64,000 nt of DNA from Longibacter salinarum (GCF_002554795.1 NZ_PDEQ01000009.1:119848-183847); one strand, 5' to 3'; shown: positions 46,358-55,729, counted from the first letter of the stretch. Program-made: numbers and translations. Notes: generated by a model from the letters alone, not told the origin.

Positions 46358-47155
46358 ATGGATTTGCAGATTGAAGGCAAAACCGCATTCATCTCCGGAT
46401 CAACCGCCGGAATCGGATGGGCCACGGCTCGACAGCTGGCGGAGGAGGGCGCCACGGTCATTATTAACGGACGCACCGCCGACCGCGTAGATGCTGCCGT
46501 CGAACGCATCACGGATGCTGTGGCAGGAGCGACGGTGCGCGGTGTGGCCGCGGACCTTGGCACGGCGGACGGGGTCGAAAAAGTGACGGACGCCGAACCC
46601 GATATCGACATCCTGGTGAACAACGTCGGCATCTTCGAACCATCGGACTTTGCAGACACCGACGACGAGGCGTGGATGAAGCATTTCGAGGTGAACGTGA
46701 TGAGCGGCGTTCGACTCACCCGGCATTACCTTCCCGGAATGAAGAAGCGCGGCTGGGGTCGCGTCGTGTTCGTCTCCAGCGAGTCCGGCGTGCAGATTCC
46801 GGAGGAGATGATCCATTACGGTGTGACGAAGACCGCGCAGATCGGTCTCGCACGCGGCATCGCGGAAACAACGAAAGGAGCGGGCAACGTGACCGTCAAT
46901 AGCGTCCTTCCGGGCCCGACGGCATCGGAGGGTGTCGGCGACTTCGTCGAGCGCCTGGCGGAAGAGCAAGGCTTGACCGCCGAGGAGATCGAGGAGCAGT
47001 TCTTCAACGAAGCCCGGCCCACCTCTCTGCTGCAGCGGTTCGAAGAGCCCGAAGAAATCGCGTCAATGATCGCGTACGTCTGCAGCGAAAACGCCTCCGC
47101 AACAAACGGTGCGGCCCTCCGCGTGGATGGAGGCGTGGTGCGCTCCGCCTTTTAA
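46358..47155 (+). CDS. SDR-family oxidoreductase
   Basis: 265 residues from the ATG at 46358 (MDLQIEGKTAFISGSTAGIG). Rossmann motif SGSTAGIG (13-20), NNVG structural motif (VNNVGIF), catalytic Ser in VFVSSESG, and YxxxK as HYGVTKTAQ. It fits 3-oxoacyl-ACP reductase-like SDRs; the substrate is unknown. Asn-Gly-Arg after strand 2 (IINGRTADR) suggests NADPH preference. An upstream TTG at 46331 in frame is less likely to be the start. Confidence 0.9.
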   Translation: MDLQIEGKTAFISGSTAGIGWATARQLAEEGATVIINGRTADRVDAAVERITDAVAGATVRGVAADLGTADGVEKVTDAEPDIDILVNNVGIFEPSDFADTDDEAWMKHFEVNVMSGVRLTRHYLPGMKKRGWGRVVFVSSESGVQIPEEMIHYGVTKTAQIGLARGIAETTKGAGNVTVNSVLPGPTASEGVGDFVERLAEEQGLTAEEIEEQFFNEARPTSLLQRFEEPEEIASMIAYVCSENASATNGAALRVDGGVVRSAF

Positions 47156-47286
47156 CCAGATGCCCCATGAGCGACCGAGCCAGGTCGGACTCCCAACGTG
47201 CCGTCGTGCGTCCAGCTCCAACAGGAACCTCGTTCGTGCCTGGAAGTGCGTCCGAACCATCCTCGCACCTCACCTCCCCCGTTTTT

Positions 47287-47961
47287 ATGCGCGTTCTCCT
47301 GGTAGAAGACGACGATCAGATCGCCCAGTTCGTCCAACAGGGACTGGAGGAAGCCGGTTACGTGGTCGACCGCACGGGAGATGGTGAAGAGGGCTTCCGG
47401 ATGGGTCTCAACGAAGACTATGATGCCGCCATCGTCGACCTGATGCTGCCGTCGCGCGATGGGTTGAGCCTGATCCAGGGCCTTCGTCAGCGAGGCGATA
47501 GTACGCCGGTCCTGATCCTCAGCGCCAAGCGGTCCGTGGATGAGCGCGTGGAAGGATTGCAGGTCGGCGGAGACGACTACCTGACGAAACCGTTCGCCTT
47601 CGCCGAACTTCTGGCGCGGGTTCAAGCCCTCGTCCGACGCAACACGGGCTCCGTGGACTCCTCAACTCTCTCTGCCGGCCCCATCGAACTCGACCGCATG
47701 TCGCGAACGGTGACACGGGCCGGGGAAGAACTCGACCTCCAACCGCGGGAGTTTTCCCTGCTCGAATACCTCGTCCGCAACCAGGGAAAGGTGGTGTCGA
47801 AAACCATGATCCTGGAGCACGTCTGGGACTTCAACTTTACCCCGCAGACGAACGTCGTGGAGGTACTCGTTCACCGTCTGAGAAGCAAGGTCGACGACGG
47901 CTTCGAACCCAAACTCATTCACACGGTCCGCGGCTCCGGATATGTTCTCCGCACTCCTTGA
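47287..47961 (+). CDS. OmpR/PhoB-family response regulator
   Basis: 224 residues from the ATG at 47287 (MRVLLVEDDDQIAQF). Receiver Asp51 in AAIVDLMLPSRDG, Lys in LTKPFAFAELLAR, then a winged-helix trans_reg_C domain with LQPREFSLLEYLVRNQGKV and HTVRGSGYVLRTP. It overlaps its kinase gene by 20 bases. Direct GTAAG repeats with 11-base spacing upstream of the downstream YgiW-like gene are its likely target, as for PhoB/QseB-type proteins. The frame continues upstream to 47167 but without conserved residues. Confidence 0.93.
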   Translation: MRVLLVEDDDQIAQFVQQGLEEAGYVVDRTGDGEEGFRMGLNEDYDAAIVDLMLPSRDGLSLIQGLRQRGDSTPVLILSAKRSVDERVEGLQVGGDDYLTKPFAFAELLARVQALVRRNTGSVDSSTLSAGPIELDRMSRTVTRAGEELDLQPREFSLLEYLVRNQGKVVSKTMILEHVWDFNFTPQTNVVEVLVHRLRSKVDDGFEPKLIHTVRGSGYVLRTP

Positions 47962-49378
47962 CCGGCTCTCGGATCGATGGCGCGCCCACACACTGGGCGT
48001 GCGACTGGTCGCCGGCTATGCGCTCATCTTCATCGTGAGCGTCGCTGTCCTTGCCGGACTCACGTACGGACTGCTGCTGTTTTTCCTCCAGCAGCCAGAT
48101 CGCGGCTTCATCGAAGAGCAGGCCGACGAACTCGTTGAGGCGTATCGAGCGGGAGGGGTCCAGCAGCTACGAGTGACTCTGAACGATCGTACCGGGGATG
48201 AACGCCAGCAGGAATTGCTCGTCCGACTCGCAGACGCCAGTGGCCGAACGCTTTTCTTGTATAACCCGGACGACTGGCTTCGCGAGGACATCGTCCCTCT
48301 AACCCAGCATCCACCCCCGGACAACCGCGACTGGATCCCGCTCGGCGCCGCCCGTGATGGCGACCCACTCGCTGCACTCGCCGTTCGCGTAGCACCGGAC
48401 CGTGTGCTACAAGTCGGCATTGACGCGGACGTGCGCGCAGATGTGCTGCAGTCGATGCAATCCGCCTTTCTCGCGATCCTTTTGCCCGTCATCCTGATCG
48501 CTCTTCTCGGCGGGACGATCCTGGCCTATCGCGCCCTTCGCCCCGTCCGCCGGCTGGTCCAGACCTTCCATACCGTCATCGAAACCGGCGACGTGCAGAC
48601 GCGCGCCCCGGCCGACGAAGCAGCGGGCGAATTCGCAACGCTCGTCTACCTGTTCAACCAGATGCTGGACCGCATCGAGCGACTCGTCCGCGGAATGCGC
48701 GACACGCTCGACAATGTGGCCCACGACCTCCGCACCCCGATGACGCGGCTGCGCGCCCAGGCAGAGCTCTCACTTCAACAGGAGAAGGACCCGGAGGCTC
48801 TGCGGGAGGCCCTTGCCGACCTGGTCGACACATCGGATGTCGTGCTCGAAATGCTCGATGGCATCATGGACGTCGCCGAGGCCGAAGCCGACACACTGAG
48901 TCTTGCCACCGAATCCGTGGCCGTGCTGGATCTCGTCCGGGACGTGGCGGATGCGTACCAGATGGTCGCGGAAGAAAAAGGCGTTGCGCTCCACGTCGAC
49001 GTTCCCGCCAACCTCACGGTGCATGTCGATCCGGGCCGGACCCGTCAGATCCTCGCCAACCTTCTCGACAACGCCGTCAAGTACACACCGGAAGGCGGTT
49101 CCGTATCGGTGACGGCAGAGCAAACGTCGTTTCCCGAGCGAGCCGAAGCGGCGGCATGCATCACCATCCGCGACACCGGAATCGGCATCCCGGAAAAGGA
49201 CCTGCCACGAATCTGGGACCGACTGTATCGCGGGGACCGGAGCCGGTCGGAGAAAGGCCTCGGGCTGGGGCTCAGCCTCGTCCGTGCCATAGCTCACGCA
49301 CACGACGGCCGCGTCACGGTCGACAGCACCCCGGGCGAAGGCTCCACATTTCGCGTCTATCTGCCCGTCGAGTCATGA
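47942..49378 (+). CDS. Sensor histidine kinase with HAMP domain
   Basis: 478 residues. Membrane helix 1 (about 20-50: LVAGYALIFIVSVAVLAGLT), periplasmic domain (about 52-175), helix 2 (about 178-200: AILLPVILIALLGGTILAY), HAMP, HisKA with His261 in NVAHDLRTPMTRLRA, and HATPase (NLLDNAVKYTPEGG; the G-box RSRSEKGLGLGLSLV). It partners with the overlapping OmpR-type regulator. The stimulus is unknown; the neighbouring YgiW-like gene suggests envelope or redox stress, by analogy with QseBC. Confidence 0.93.
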   Translation: MFSALLDRLSDRWRAHTLGVRLVAGYALIFIVSVAVLAGLTYGLLLFFLQQPDRGFIEEQADELVEAYRAGGVQQLRVTLNDRTGDERQQELLVRLADASGRTLFLYNPDDWLREDIVPLTQHPPPDNRDWIPLGAARDGDPLAALAVRVAPDRVLQVGIDADVRADVLQSMQSAFLAILLPVILIALLGGTILAYRALRPVRRLVQTFHTVIETGDVQTRAPADEAAGEFATLVYLFNQMLDRIERLVRGMRDTLDNVAHDLRTPMTRLRAQAELSLQQEKDPEALREALADLVDTSDVVLEMLDGIMDVAEAEADTLSLATESVAVLDLVRDVADAYQMVAEEKGVALHVDVPANLTVHVDPGRTRQILANLLDNAVKYTPEGGSVSVTAEQTSFPERAEAAACITIRDTGIGIPEKDLPRIWDRLYRGDRSRSEKGLGLGLSLVRAIAHAHDGRVTVDSTPGEGSTFRVYLPVES

Positions 49379-49499
49379 GGTGGACATCGAATTCGAAATG
49401 TGAAGGGCGAAATGCGAAGTGTTTCGGTCCAGGTCCCTCGCTTCACGTCCACACGTTCACACATCCATACTTCCACACCTCGACACCTACCGTGCCTTC

Positions 49500-49552
49500 C
49501 TTACAAATTTGTAAGCTCGCCGTAAGCGAGTGGTAAGGATCAAATGGTATAC
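49500..49552 (+). promoter_or_regulatory. GTAAG direct repeats and -10 box upstream of the YgiW-like gene
   Basis: GTAAG occurs at 49511-49515, 49522-49526 and 49533-49537, exactly 11 bases apart. An inverted copy CTTAC at 49500 makes the perfect palindrome CTTACAAATTTGTAAG. A TATAC (-10-like) follows at 49548. Evenly spaced repeats just upstream of a -10 are the architecture of OmpR/PhoB-activated promoters, and the cognate regulator gene is just upstream. Confidence 0.6.
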
Positions 49553-49631
49553 GGGAGTGAATTATCGGACGAAGCGCGCCACTTGCATCGGCCGCTCCGG
49601 CAACACTCCGCTTCTCGCATCCCGAATAGCC

Positions 49632-50045
49632 ATGAAAAACATATCTCTTCGCTCTCACTTCAGCGCAATTACGTCGCTCGTTGGCCTGCTGGTTGCACTT
49701 CTCATCCTCCCAGGTTCCGTTCTCGCTCAATACACCGGACCTGGCGCCAGCCCGTCGCCCTCGACTGTCGCGCAGGTTCTTGAAGACCCGCAAGACGATC
49801 AGCAGGTGACGCTCCGCGGGACCATCCTCGAACAACTGAGCACCGAAAAGTACATGTTCAGCGACGAGACGGGTCAGATCCGCATTGAGATCGAGAGCGA
49901 CGACTTTCCCAAACATGAGATTGGAGCCGATACGCGGATCGAAATCTCCGGAGAGGTCGAAAACTCCTTTATGCGCCGACCCGAGATCGATGTCGAAAAC
50001 ATCACGATCTTACCGAAAAACGATCAGAACGGTTCAACCTCGTAG
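49632..50045 (+). CDS. YgiW/NirD-type periplasmic OB-fold (BOF) protein
   Basis: 137 residues from the ATG at 49632. Signal peptide (about 1-33: LVGLLVALLILPGSVLAQ), then a Pro/Ser linker and one bacterial OB-fold domain (VAQVLEDPQDDQQVTLRG ... YMFSDETGQIRIEIE ... INVENITIL-like end, here EIDVENITILP). The family includes E. coli YgiW, a periplasmic stress protein encoded beside qseBC. The same arrangement, with a two-component pair just upstream, is seen here. Confidence 0.88.
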   Translation: MKNISLRSHFSAITSLVGLLVALLILPGSVLAQYTGPGASPSPSTVAQVLEDPQDDQQVTLRGTILEQLSTEKYMFSDETGQIRIEIESDDFPKHEIGADTRIEISGEVENSFMRRPEIDVENITILPKNDQNGSTS

Positions 50046-50091
50046 CATGTAACCGCAAGTACGAGATGTCCTTCTGACAATCCCCTACGCC

Positions 50092-50487
50092 ATGTCCATC
50101 GAGCAGGTAGGTGCCATTCCATTTCGCCGCGTTGCCGATCGCGTGGAGTTTCTGATTATCACCACGCGGACGAGCGGTCGATGGATTTGCCCAAAGGGAA
50201 ACATCGAGCCTGAACACGGAAAGCCAGGATCAGCGTGCCTGGAAGCTCTTGAGGAAGCCGGTGTGGAAGGCACACTCGTCCAGCCGGAGCTTGGCACCTA
50301 CCGGCATAGTGGGGAAACGACCATTCGAATGTGGCTCCTACACGTGGAGCAGATCCACGACGAATGGCCGGAAGATCACGAGCGACAGCGGCAGTGGTTA
50401 ACCGCCTCGGATGCGCTGTCAACGGTCGACGAACCCGGACTCGCAGAATTGATGGAAACGGCCACTTCTCGCCTCAACAGTGATTAA
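50092..50487 (+). CDS. Nudix-family hydrolase with divergent Nudix box
   Basis: 131 residues. It opens VGAIPFRRVADRVEFLIIT and has SGRWICPKGNIEPEHGKPG followed by LEALEEAGVEG. Compared with the Nudix consensus GX5EX7REUXEEXGU, the metal-binding EXXEE is kept (E-A-L-E-E), but the first Glu is His and the Arg is Leu. The W.CPKG motif resembles diphosphoinositol-polyphosphate or dinucleotide hydrolases. The substrate is uncertain and activity may be reduced. Confidence 0.8.
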   Translation: MSIEQVGAIPFRRVADRVEFLIITTRTSGRWICPKGNIEPEHGKPGSACLEALEEAGVEGTLVQPELGTYRHSGETTIRMWLLHVEQIHDEWPEDHERQRQWLTASDALSTVDEPGLAELMETATSRLNSD

Positions 50488-50489
50488 TC

Positions 50490-50521
50490 GGAACGAGGCT
50501 CACGCTCTTGCCCCTCGTTCC
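50490..50521. other. Inverted repeat between nudix and phosphate transporter genes
   Basis: GGAACGAGG (50490-50498) and CCTCGTTCC (50513-50521) form a 9-base stem with a 14-base loop, three bases after the Nudix stop. There is no T-run, so it may stabilise or attenuate rather than terminate. Confidence 0.5.
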
Positions 50522-50541
50522 TCGACTGCCCGTCTTGTCTT

Positions 50542-51810
50542 ATGAAACCTCTCTCCGAAGCTTCGAAGACCACTCCTTCCCCTCAGGATCAGCTTCTTCG
50601 CTTCCTTCTGCTCGCTCTCGTCCTGGTGATGTTCTTCACCAGCCTTGAGCTCATGGGCGACTCGTTCAAGCTGATGGGCGGTGGGTTAGCCGAGTCGCTG
50701 CTGAAGATGACGTCGAACCCGTTTGTGGGGCTCTTTATCGGGATTCTGGCGACCTCGCTGGTGCAGTCCTCATCGACGACCACCACGCTCACGGTCTCGC
50801 TCGTCGCAGCCGGTGCCCTCGACATCGCCGGCGCTATCCCGATCGTGATGGGCGCTAACATCGGCACGAGCGTCACCAACACGATTGTCTCCCTCGGGTC
50901 GGTGACACGCAAGGAGGAGTTTCGGCGGGCGATGGCAGGCGCCACGGTGCAGGACTTTTTCAACTTCCTCGCCGTCGCCGTCCTGTTTCCTCTCGAACTG
51001 ATGTTTCAGGTCGTCTCGACGCCGGCCGCCTACTTCACGGAGTCGTTGACCAATCTCGGTGGCACACAGCTGCTCAGCCCCGTGAAGCAAATCACCGAAC
51101 CCATCGCAGGCTTCCTCATCGCCGCGACCGGCGAAAGTGGCATCCTGGTTCTGCTCGCTGGTCTTGGGCTGCTGTTTCTCTCATTGCGGTTCCTCGTCAA
51201 ACTTCTGAAGAGCCTGGTCCTCGGCCGCTCGGAGCGGATGCTCCATGACTACATCTTCGGCCACCCGGTGGTGTCGATGCTCTTCGGCGTGGGACTCACC
51301 TTCCTCGTGCAAAGCTCCTCGATCACCACGTCGCTCACCGTCCCGCTCGTCGGCGCCGGCATCCTCACCGTCACGCAGATCTACCCGTTCGTTCTCGGCG
51401 CCAATGTGGGCACCACGATGACGGCGATTCTGGCGGCCCTGGTGCTATCGTCGTCCGGCGCGCCGGGAAGCGTGGAGGCGCTCCAGGGCATTGCAGCTGT
51501 GAAAGTCGCGCTGGCCCACCTCTTCTTCAACGTCTACGGCATCGCCCTCTTCCTCCCGATCGACCAGCTCCGACGGATTCCCATCCGACTGGCAGAGAAA
51601 CTGGGCGACTGGGCGGTTACCAACCGGGCTTACGCCATCGGCTACATCGCCGCCGTGTTCTTCGCGATCCCACTGCTCACGATCCTCTCGACCCGCAACC
51701 TTGAGATGTCGTACGATCCGCCGAAACCCGAACGGCTAGAGCAAATGGCCCCGGCGTCCGCGCCCACGTCTGAGGTCGAGGCCGAACGGTTGACGCCGGT
51801 GAAAGGGTAG
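50542..51810 (+). CDS. Na+/phosphate cotransporter family protein (NptA/PhoU-less)
   Basis: 422 residues with about nine to ten membrane helices. Two inverted Na_Pi_cotrans repeats each carry the QSSS motif: LVQSSSTTTTLTVSLVAAG and LVQSSSITTSLTVPLVGAG. Associated GANIGTSVTNT and GANVGTTMTA signatures are also present. The C-terminal PhoU domain found in many bacterial homologues is missing; only a short tail follows. It should import phosphate with sodium across the inner membrane. Confidence 0.9.
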   Translation: MKPLSEASKTTPSPQDQLLRFLLLALVLVMFFTSLELMGDSFKLMGGGLAESLLKMTSNPFVGLFIGILATSLVQSSSTTTTLTVSLVAAGALDIAGAIPIVMGANIGTSVTNTIVSLGSVTRKEEFRRAMAGATVQDFFNFLAVAVLFPLELMFQVVSTPAAYFTESLTNLGGTQLLSPVKQITEPIAGFLIAATGESGILVLLAGLGLLFLSLRFLVKLLKSLVLGRSERMLHDYIFGHPVVSMLFGVGLTFLVQSSSITTSLTVPLVGAGILTVTQIYPFVLGANVGTTMTAILAALVLSSSGAPGSVEALQGIAAVKVALAHLFFNVYGIALFLPIDQLRRIPIRLAEKLGDWAVTNRAYAIGYIAAVFFAIPLLTILSTRNLEMSYDPPKPERLEQMAPASAPTSEVEAERLTPVKG

Positions 51811-52499
51811 GAGACGATGGTCGATTGTGGATTCCGGGTTGTGGATTGGAGCATTGAGGGAACGCTTCGGCCAGCGACTCAAGCCGAGACGTAATCCAGT
51901 CAACTAGTTGCGATCAACGAACGACGGTTCAGCCGTTGATTCGTTGCACGTTAGACCGCTCAGACGTTGTCGATTGGGGATTTAGGGATTTAGAAGCTGT
52001 TTGGCGGACTGTCTCGGGCCTGCGACTTCGTGGATCTTGCCCTGTGGAGCTACTTCGCTCGCCAGGTAGTTCCACTACATGACTCGCTTGAGCGCTCCAC
52101 GCGGGCTTCGCCCACTGTGTCTCGGCTATCGATCCATCCGCCAAACAGCTTCTTAGGATTGTGCACTCCATGCGATCCGTGCTGCTACTCCCAGCGGGAT
52201 CAATCCTACCGACCTCTAACAACCCGCGACAAACCCCTCCACACTGCGGCGTTGATTCGTTGTGGATTGGAGCATGATCGAACAATCCAGTTGAATCCTA
52301 CGACCAGATATAATCCAATCAGAACCTATCTTCCGTTGAAGCGCTCTGCGCTTCCTCATTAAAATGCGAGCCCGCTCGTTCCGTGCATTACGGTCGCTGC
52401 CGATTTAGACGTAATTATTCAGAATCAGGAATCATTCTCTCCGAGCGCTGTCACCACCGCACCCGACTCCCATCCAATTAACAATTAACGACCCACAAT
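51811..52499. other. Repeat-rich intergenic region
   Basis: Between the phosphate transporter and the LysR gene. It holds dispersed GTGGATTGGAGCATTGA-type and GCCGTTGATTCGTTG-type short repeats, also seen near 55440, 62620 and 63560, and a complete 160-base MITE (51993-52152). No gene is supported. Confidence 0.7.
51993..52152. mobile_element. MITE-like element B1 with perfect IS5-type ends
   Basis: Exactly 160 bases, bounded by perfect 16-base terminal inverted repeats GAAGCTGTTTGGCGGA / TCCGCCAAACAGCTTC. A 3-base TTA flanks both sides (51990-51992 and 52153-52155), a likely target duplication. The same GAAGCTGTTTGGCGGA bounds the IS5-type transposase gene at 63875. The interior has no coding sequence and does not match family A. 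Confidence 0.8.
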
Positions 52500-53390
52500 C
52501 TACTCCCCAAAAGCGTTCGCCTGCTCCAGCATCTCTAAGAGTCGCGCGACGACCTGCGAGTCATCCTGCTGCCGATAGGCAACGCCCAGGTTCAGCGGGA
52601 TCTCGGGTTCGGTGATCACGGCGTAGCGGACGCCGGGGCGCTGAATCTGGAGGTTCGAGTGATGAGCGATGGACACGCCCAGTCCCGCCTCCACCAGACC
52701 CAGGAAGCTCTCCCCGCCCCGGATCTCTTGAACGATGCGCGGGGCGAATCCCACGTCGTGACACGCCCGAACATACGCGTCGAAAATCCTCGGGGCGACG
52801 TCCCGCGCCCACATCACGTGTGGCTCGGCTTCCATTTCGCGAAGAGCAACCGTGTCCCGCCCGGCAAGGCGATGCGTCTCTGGTAGAACGGCGATCATCG
52901 GGGCCACGTGGAGGGACCGGACGCGGAGCCCGCGCTCGTCGATCGGTAAGAATAGAAAGCCGACATCCGATTGCTCTTCGCGGAGGGAGCGGATCTGCGT
53001 GTGCGTGTCGACCTCCGTAAGATCCATCTTTACGTCTGGAACGGCCTTCCGGAACGACTGGATCAGGTTCGGCAGACCACTCCGCATGGCCGTGGCCTCG
53101 TACGTGAGCCGCAGCAACCCCGCGCGCCCGTCGCGAGCGGCACGGGCGATCGACTCCGCCTGACGCGCCTCCCGAAGCACCTCCTCCGCGTAGGGCAGAA
53201 ACGTCTCGCCTGCCTCCGTCAACGCCACGTGCTGGCGCGAGCGATCCACGAGCTGTACGTCCAGTTCATCTTCCAGCGCCTGGATCTGCTGACTCAGCGT
53301 CGACTGCGCGACAAAAACCGATTCCGCCGCCCGTCTAAAATTCAGTTCCCGTGCGAGCGCCGTAAAGTACCGCAGATGACGAAGCTCCAT
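52500..53390 (-). CDS. LysR-family transcriptional regulator
   Basis: 296 residues. N-terminal winged HTH (MELRHLRYFTALARELNFRR; QSTLSQQIQALEDEL), linker helix, and a substrate-binding domain (about 90-290) with LRLTYEATAMRSGLPNLIQS. It most resembles regulators of aromatic-compound or oxidative-stress genes (CatR/CbnR/OxyR-like start), but the inducer is unknown. It is divergent from marC with a 196-base gap, the usual layout for LysR regulation of a neighbour. Confidence 0.92.
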   Translation of the reverse strand: MELRHLRYFTALARELNFRRAAESVFVAQSTLSQQIQALEDELDVQLVDRSRQHVALTEAGETFLPYAEEVLREARQAESIARAARDGRAGLLRLTYEATAMRSGLPNLIQSFRKAVPDVKMDLTEVDTHTQIRSLREEQSDVGFLFLPIDERGLRVRSLHVAPMIAVLPETHRLAGRDTVALREMEAEPHVMWARDVAPRIFDAYVRACHDVGFAPRIVQEIRGGESFLGLVEAGLGVSIAHHSNLQIQRPGVRYAVITEPEIPLNLGVAYRQQDDSQVVARLLEMLEQANAFGE

Positions 53391-53586
53391 AGATGGTGAG
53401 GTGAGAGATGTGGGGTGTGGGGGGTGGGGTGCGAGGTGATCGGTTTAATCGATCACGCGGATCGAAAAACTCCATGAAACGGGATGTGCCGACGCTTCCG
53501 TACATACAGAGTAGCAAGCAACACACTCCTATGCACGCTGACAACTTGCTTCGAACACGCATCCCCGAGAATACGACCTACGATCG

Positions 53587-54195
53587 ATGACCCTCCTTTC
53601 TGCCGCCCTGCTCCTCTTTTTGGTGATGGATCCATTCGGCAACGTGCCGATTTTTCTGTCCGTACTTCGGTCCGTTGACGAAGACCGGCGGCGGAAAGTT
53701 ATTGCCCGAGAACTGTTGATCGCCCTCGTCTTTCTCATCGCCTTTCTCTTCGGCGGACGCTACCTGCTGAACGCGATCGGCATCTCAGAGTCCACGCTCA
53801 CCGTCGCGGGCGGCGTGATCCTTTTCCTGATCGCCCTGCGCATGATTTTCCCCTCGCCCGGCGGTGTATTTGCTGCGGACGCCGAGGAAGCTGAAGATGC
53901 CGCGGGCGAACCGCTTCTCGTCCCGCTCGCCGTACCGCTCATCGCCGGTCCCTCCGCGATGGCGTCCGTCTTGTTCATTATGAGCAGCAACCCGGCGCGC
54001 TGGCTGGAGTGGCTGTCCGCTCTCGGACTGGCATGGGGCGCGACCGGCGCCGTGCTCCTTCTCGCGCCGAACCTCGCCCGCCTCATGGGCCATCGCGGCC
54101 TCATCGCAACCGAGCGCCTCATGGGCATGGTTCTGACCGCGATCGCATCAAAGATGGTTCTGACCGGCATCGCAGAATTTTTCGGTCTATCCTGA
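53587..54195 (+). CDS. MarC family integral membrane protein
   Basis: 202 residues with six membrane helices. Family features: LLLFLVMDPFGNVPIFLSVL at the start, GGVILFLIALRMIF, and VPLAVPLIAGPSAMASVLF in the second repeat. MarC proteins (YhgN/YchE) have no firmly established function despite the name. It is divergently transcribed from the LysR gene and ends at a good terminator. Confidence 0.92.
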   Translation: MTLLSAALLLFLVMDPFGNVPIFLSVLRSVDEDRRRKVIARELLIALVFLIAFLFGGRYLLNAIGISESTLTVAGGVILFLIALRMIFPSPGGVFAADAEEAEDAAGEPLLVPLAVPLIAGPSAMASVLFIMSSNPARWLEWLSALGLAWGATGAVLLLAPNLARLMGHRGLIATERLMGMVLTAIASKMVLTGIAEFFGLS

Positions 54196-54233
54196 CCCCA
54201 ACGGCACTCCGCGAAACGAACCGATAGCTTTTC

Positions 54234-54270
54234 CGACGGCCCGCCTCCTCAACGGAGCGCGGGTCGTTTT
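54234..54270 (+). terminator. Rho-independent terminator of marC
   Basis: CGA...CCCGC-CTCC paired with GGAG-C-GCGGG-TCG around a TCAAC loop, with TTTT after it. Confidence 0.8.
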
Positions 54271-54454
54271 GCTATCAACGCTCGACCCCCGGTCGCCTGC
54301 TCATCTCGCTCACGGCGGCGTTTTCCACTCGTGCTGACGCTAGGAGAACGAGCGATCTGCAACCATCTTTTTCCGCGTTTGCCATCCTCGCGGCTAAGCG
54401 CTTCTTTCCTTGACTACGTACCCTTCTTCCTTGATCTAGCGTCCCGACCCCAGC

Positions 54455-55435
54455 ATGCCTGATCCCCTGATCATCGGCGTCGACCTCGGTGCAACCAACA
54501 TCGAGTCGGCCGCTGTTCGCGGAGGTGACATCCTCGCCTCGGATAAGAAAAAAACGCGACCTGAGAAAGGTGTTGACGCGGTCATCGAGCGCATTGCCAA
54601 GACGGTGCGCAACACGATCGATGACATGGATGCGAGCAAAGACGATTTCGAGGCACTCTGCATCGGTGCCCCAGGGGCCGTCGACATTGAGGCAGGCGTC
54701 ATCAAGTCGGCCCCTAACCTGGGCTGGACGAACGTCCCACTCGGGGACCTGCTGGAAGAGGAGCTCGAGATGCCCGTCCTCGTCGACAACGACGTCAACA
54801 TCGGCGTGCTCGGTGAGCACGTCTACGGTGCCGGTAAGGGCACGCTCGACATGATCGGTATTTTCGTCGGGACGGGCATCGGCGGTGGACTCGTGCTGAA
54901 CGGCACCCCGCATTATGGATGGCGCGGCGTCGCGGGCGAGGTCGGCCACGTCGTCGTGAAGCCAAACGGACGCCAGTGCGGATGTGGACGCTATGGCTGC
55001 GTCGAGGCCTACGCGAGCAAGACGGCGATGGAGGCAATCATCCGCGAGGAGATGGAGAAAGGCCGCTCGACGGAGGTCTTCGAGATCATGGAGAAGAAGG
55101 GCAAGCAGAAGCTCACCAGCAGCGTCATTGAGGCCTCGCTGGAAGCGGGCGACCTGCTGATGGAGGAAGCCATCCAGAACGCGCAATACTACCTTGGACT
55201 CCTAACGGCCAACCTCGTCAACGTGCTGGACCCGGAGGTCGTCGTCTTCGGCGGAGGCGTCGTGGAGCGCCTCGGTCAGGACTTCATCGACCCCATCGGA
55301 CGAACGGCCCGGCAGCACTACCTGCAGCGCGAGGGGGCGGAGAAAATCCGCCTCGTCCCGGCCGCCCTTGGCGACGATGCCGGCCCCATCGGCGCGGGCG
55401 TCGTCGCACGCCGCCGCCTGCAGTCCGCGATATAG
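54455..55435 (+). CDS. ROK-family sugar kinase (probable glucokinase)
   Basis: 326 residues. ATP site near the N-terminus (IIGVDLGATNIESAAV), sugar-binding signature (GTGIGGGLVLNGTPHYG), HVVVKPNG with the catalytic region, and the zinc motif CGCGRYGCVEAYAS. The C-terminal VVFGGGVVERLG is present. It phosphorylates glucose or a related hexose. The family is common as the glucokinase of Bacteroidota relatives. Insertion EVFEIMEKKGKQKLTSS lies after the zinc site. It appears monocistronic. Confidence 0.9.
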   Translation: MPDPLIIGVDLGATNIESAAVRGGDILASDKKKTRPEKGVDAVIERIAKTVRNTIDDMDASKDDFEALCIGAPGAVDIEAGVIKSAPNLGWTNVPLGDLLEEELEMPVLVDNDVNIGVLGEHVYGAGKGTLDMIGIFVGTGIGGGLVLNGTPHYGWRGVAGEVGHVVVKPNGRQCGCGRYGCVEAYASKTAMEAIIREEMEKGRSTEVFEIMEKKGKQKLTSSVIEASLEAGDLLMEEAIQNAQYYLGLLTANLVNVLDPEVVVFGGGVVERLGQDFIDPIGRTARQHYLQREGAEKIRLVPAALGDDAGPIGAGVVARRRLQSAI

Positions 55436-55729
55436 GGATGGGACTGGGGATTGTAGATGGTGAATTGTGGATTGGAGAAAATACGGTCGTATGGAGGTAC
55501 CCCGTGGCCAAAGCGCCCACGTCAAGGAAACCGAGACCCGATCGGGCAAACACGGTGACACAAGCCGCGGACCATCCCGAAACCGCCGGCATGATGCAGC
55601 ACTCCCACTCCCCTCTCACCCGCTCACACTCTCCCTCTCGCCCGCCCGCAGCACCCCGATCAGGACCGGCGGTTATCCCGGTGCCGAGCGAAACGCATCG
55701 CCCATCCCCCGCACCTCACATCTCGTACC

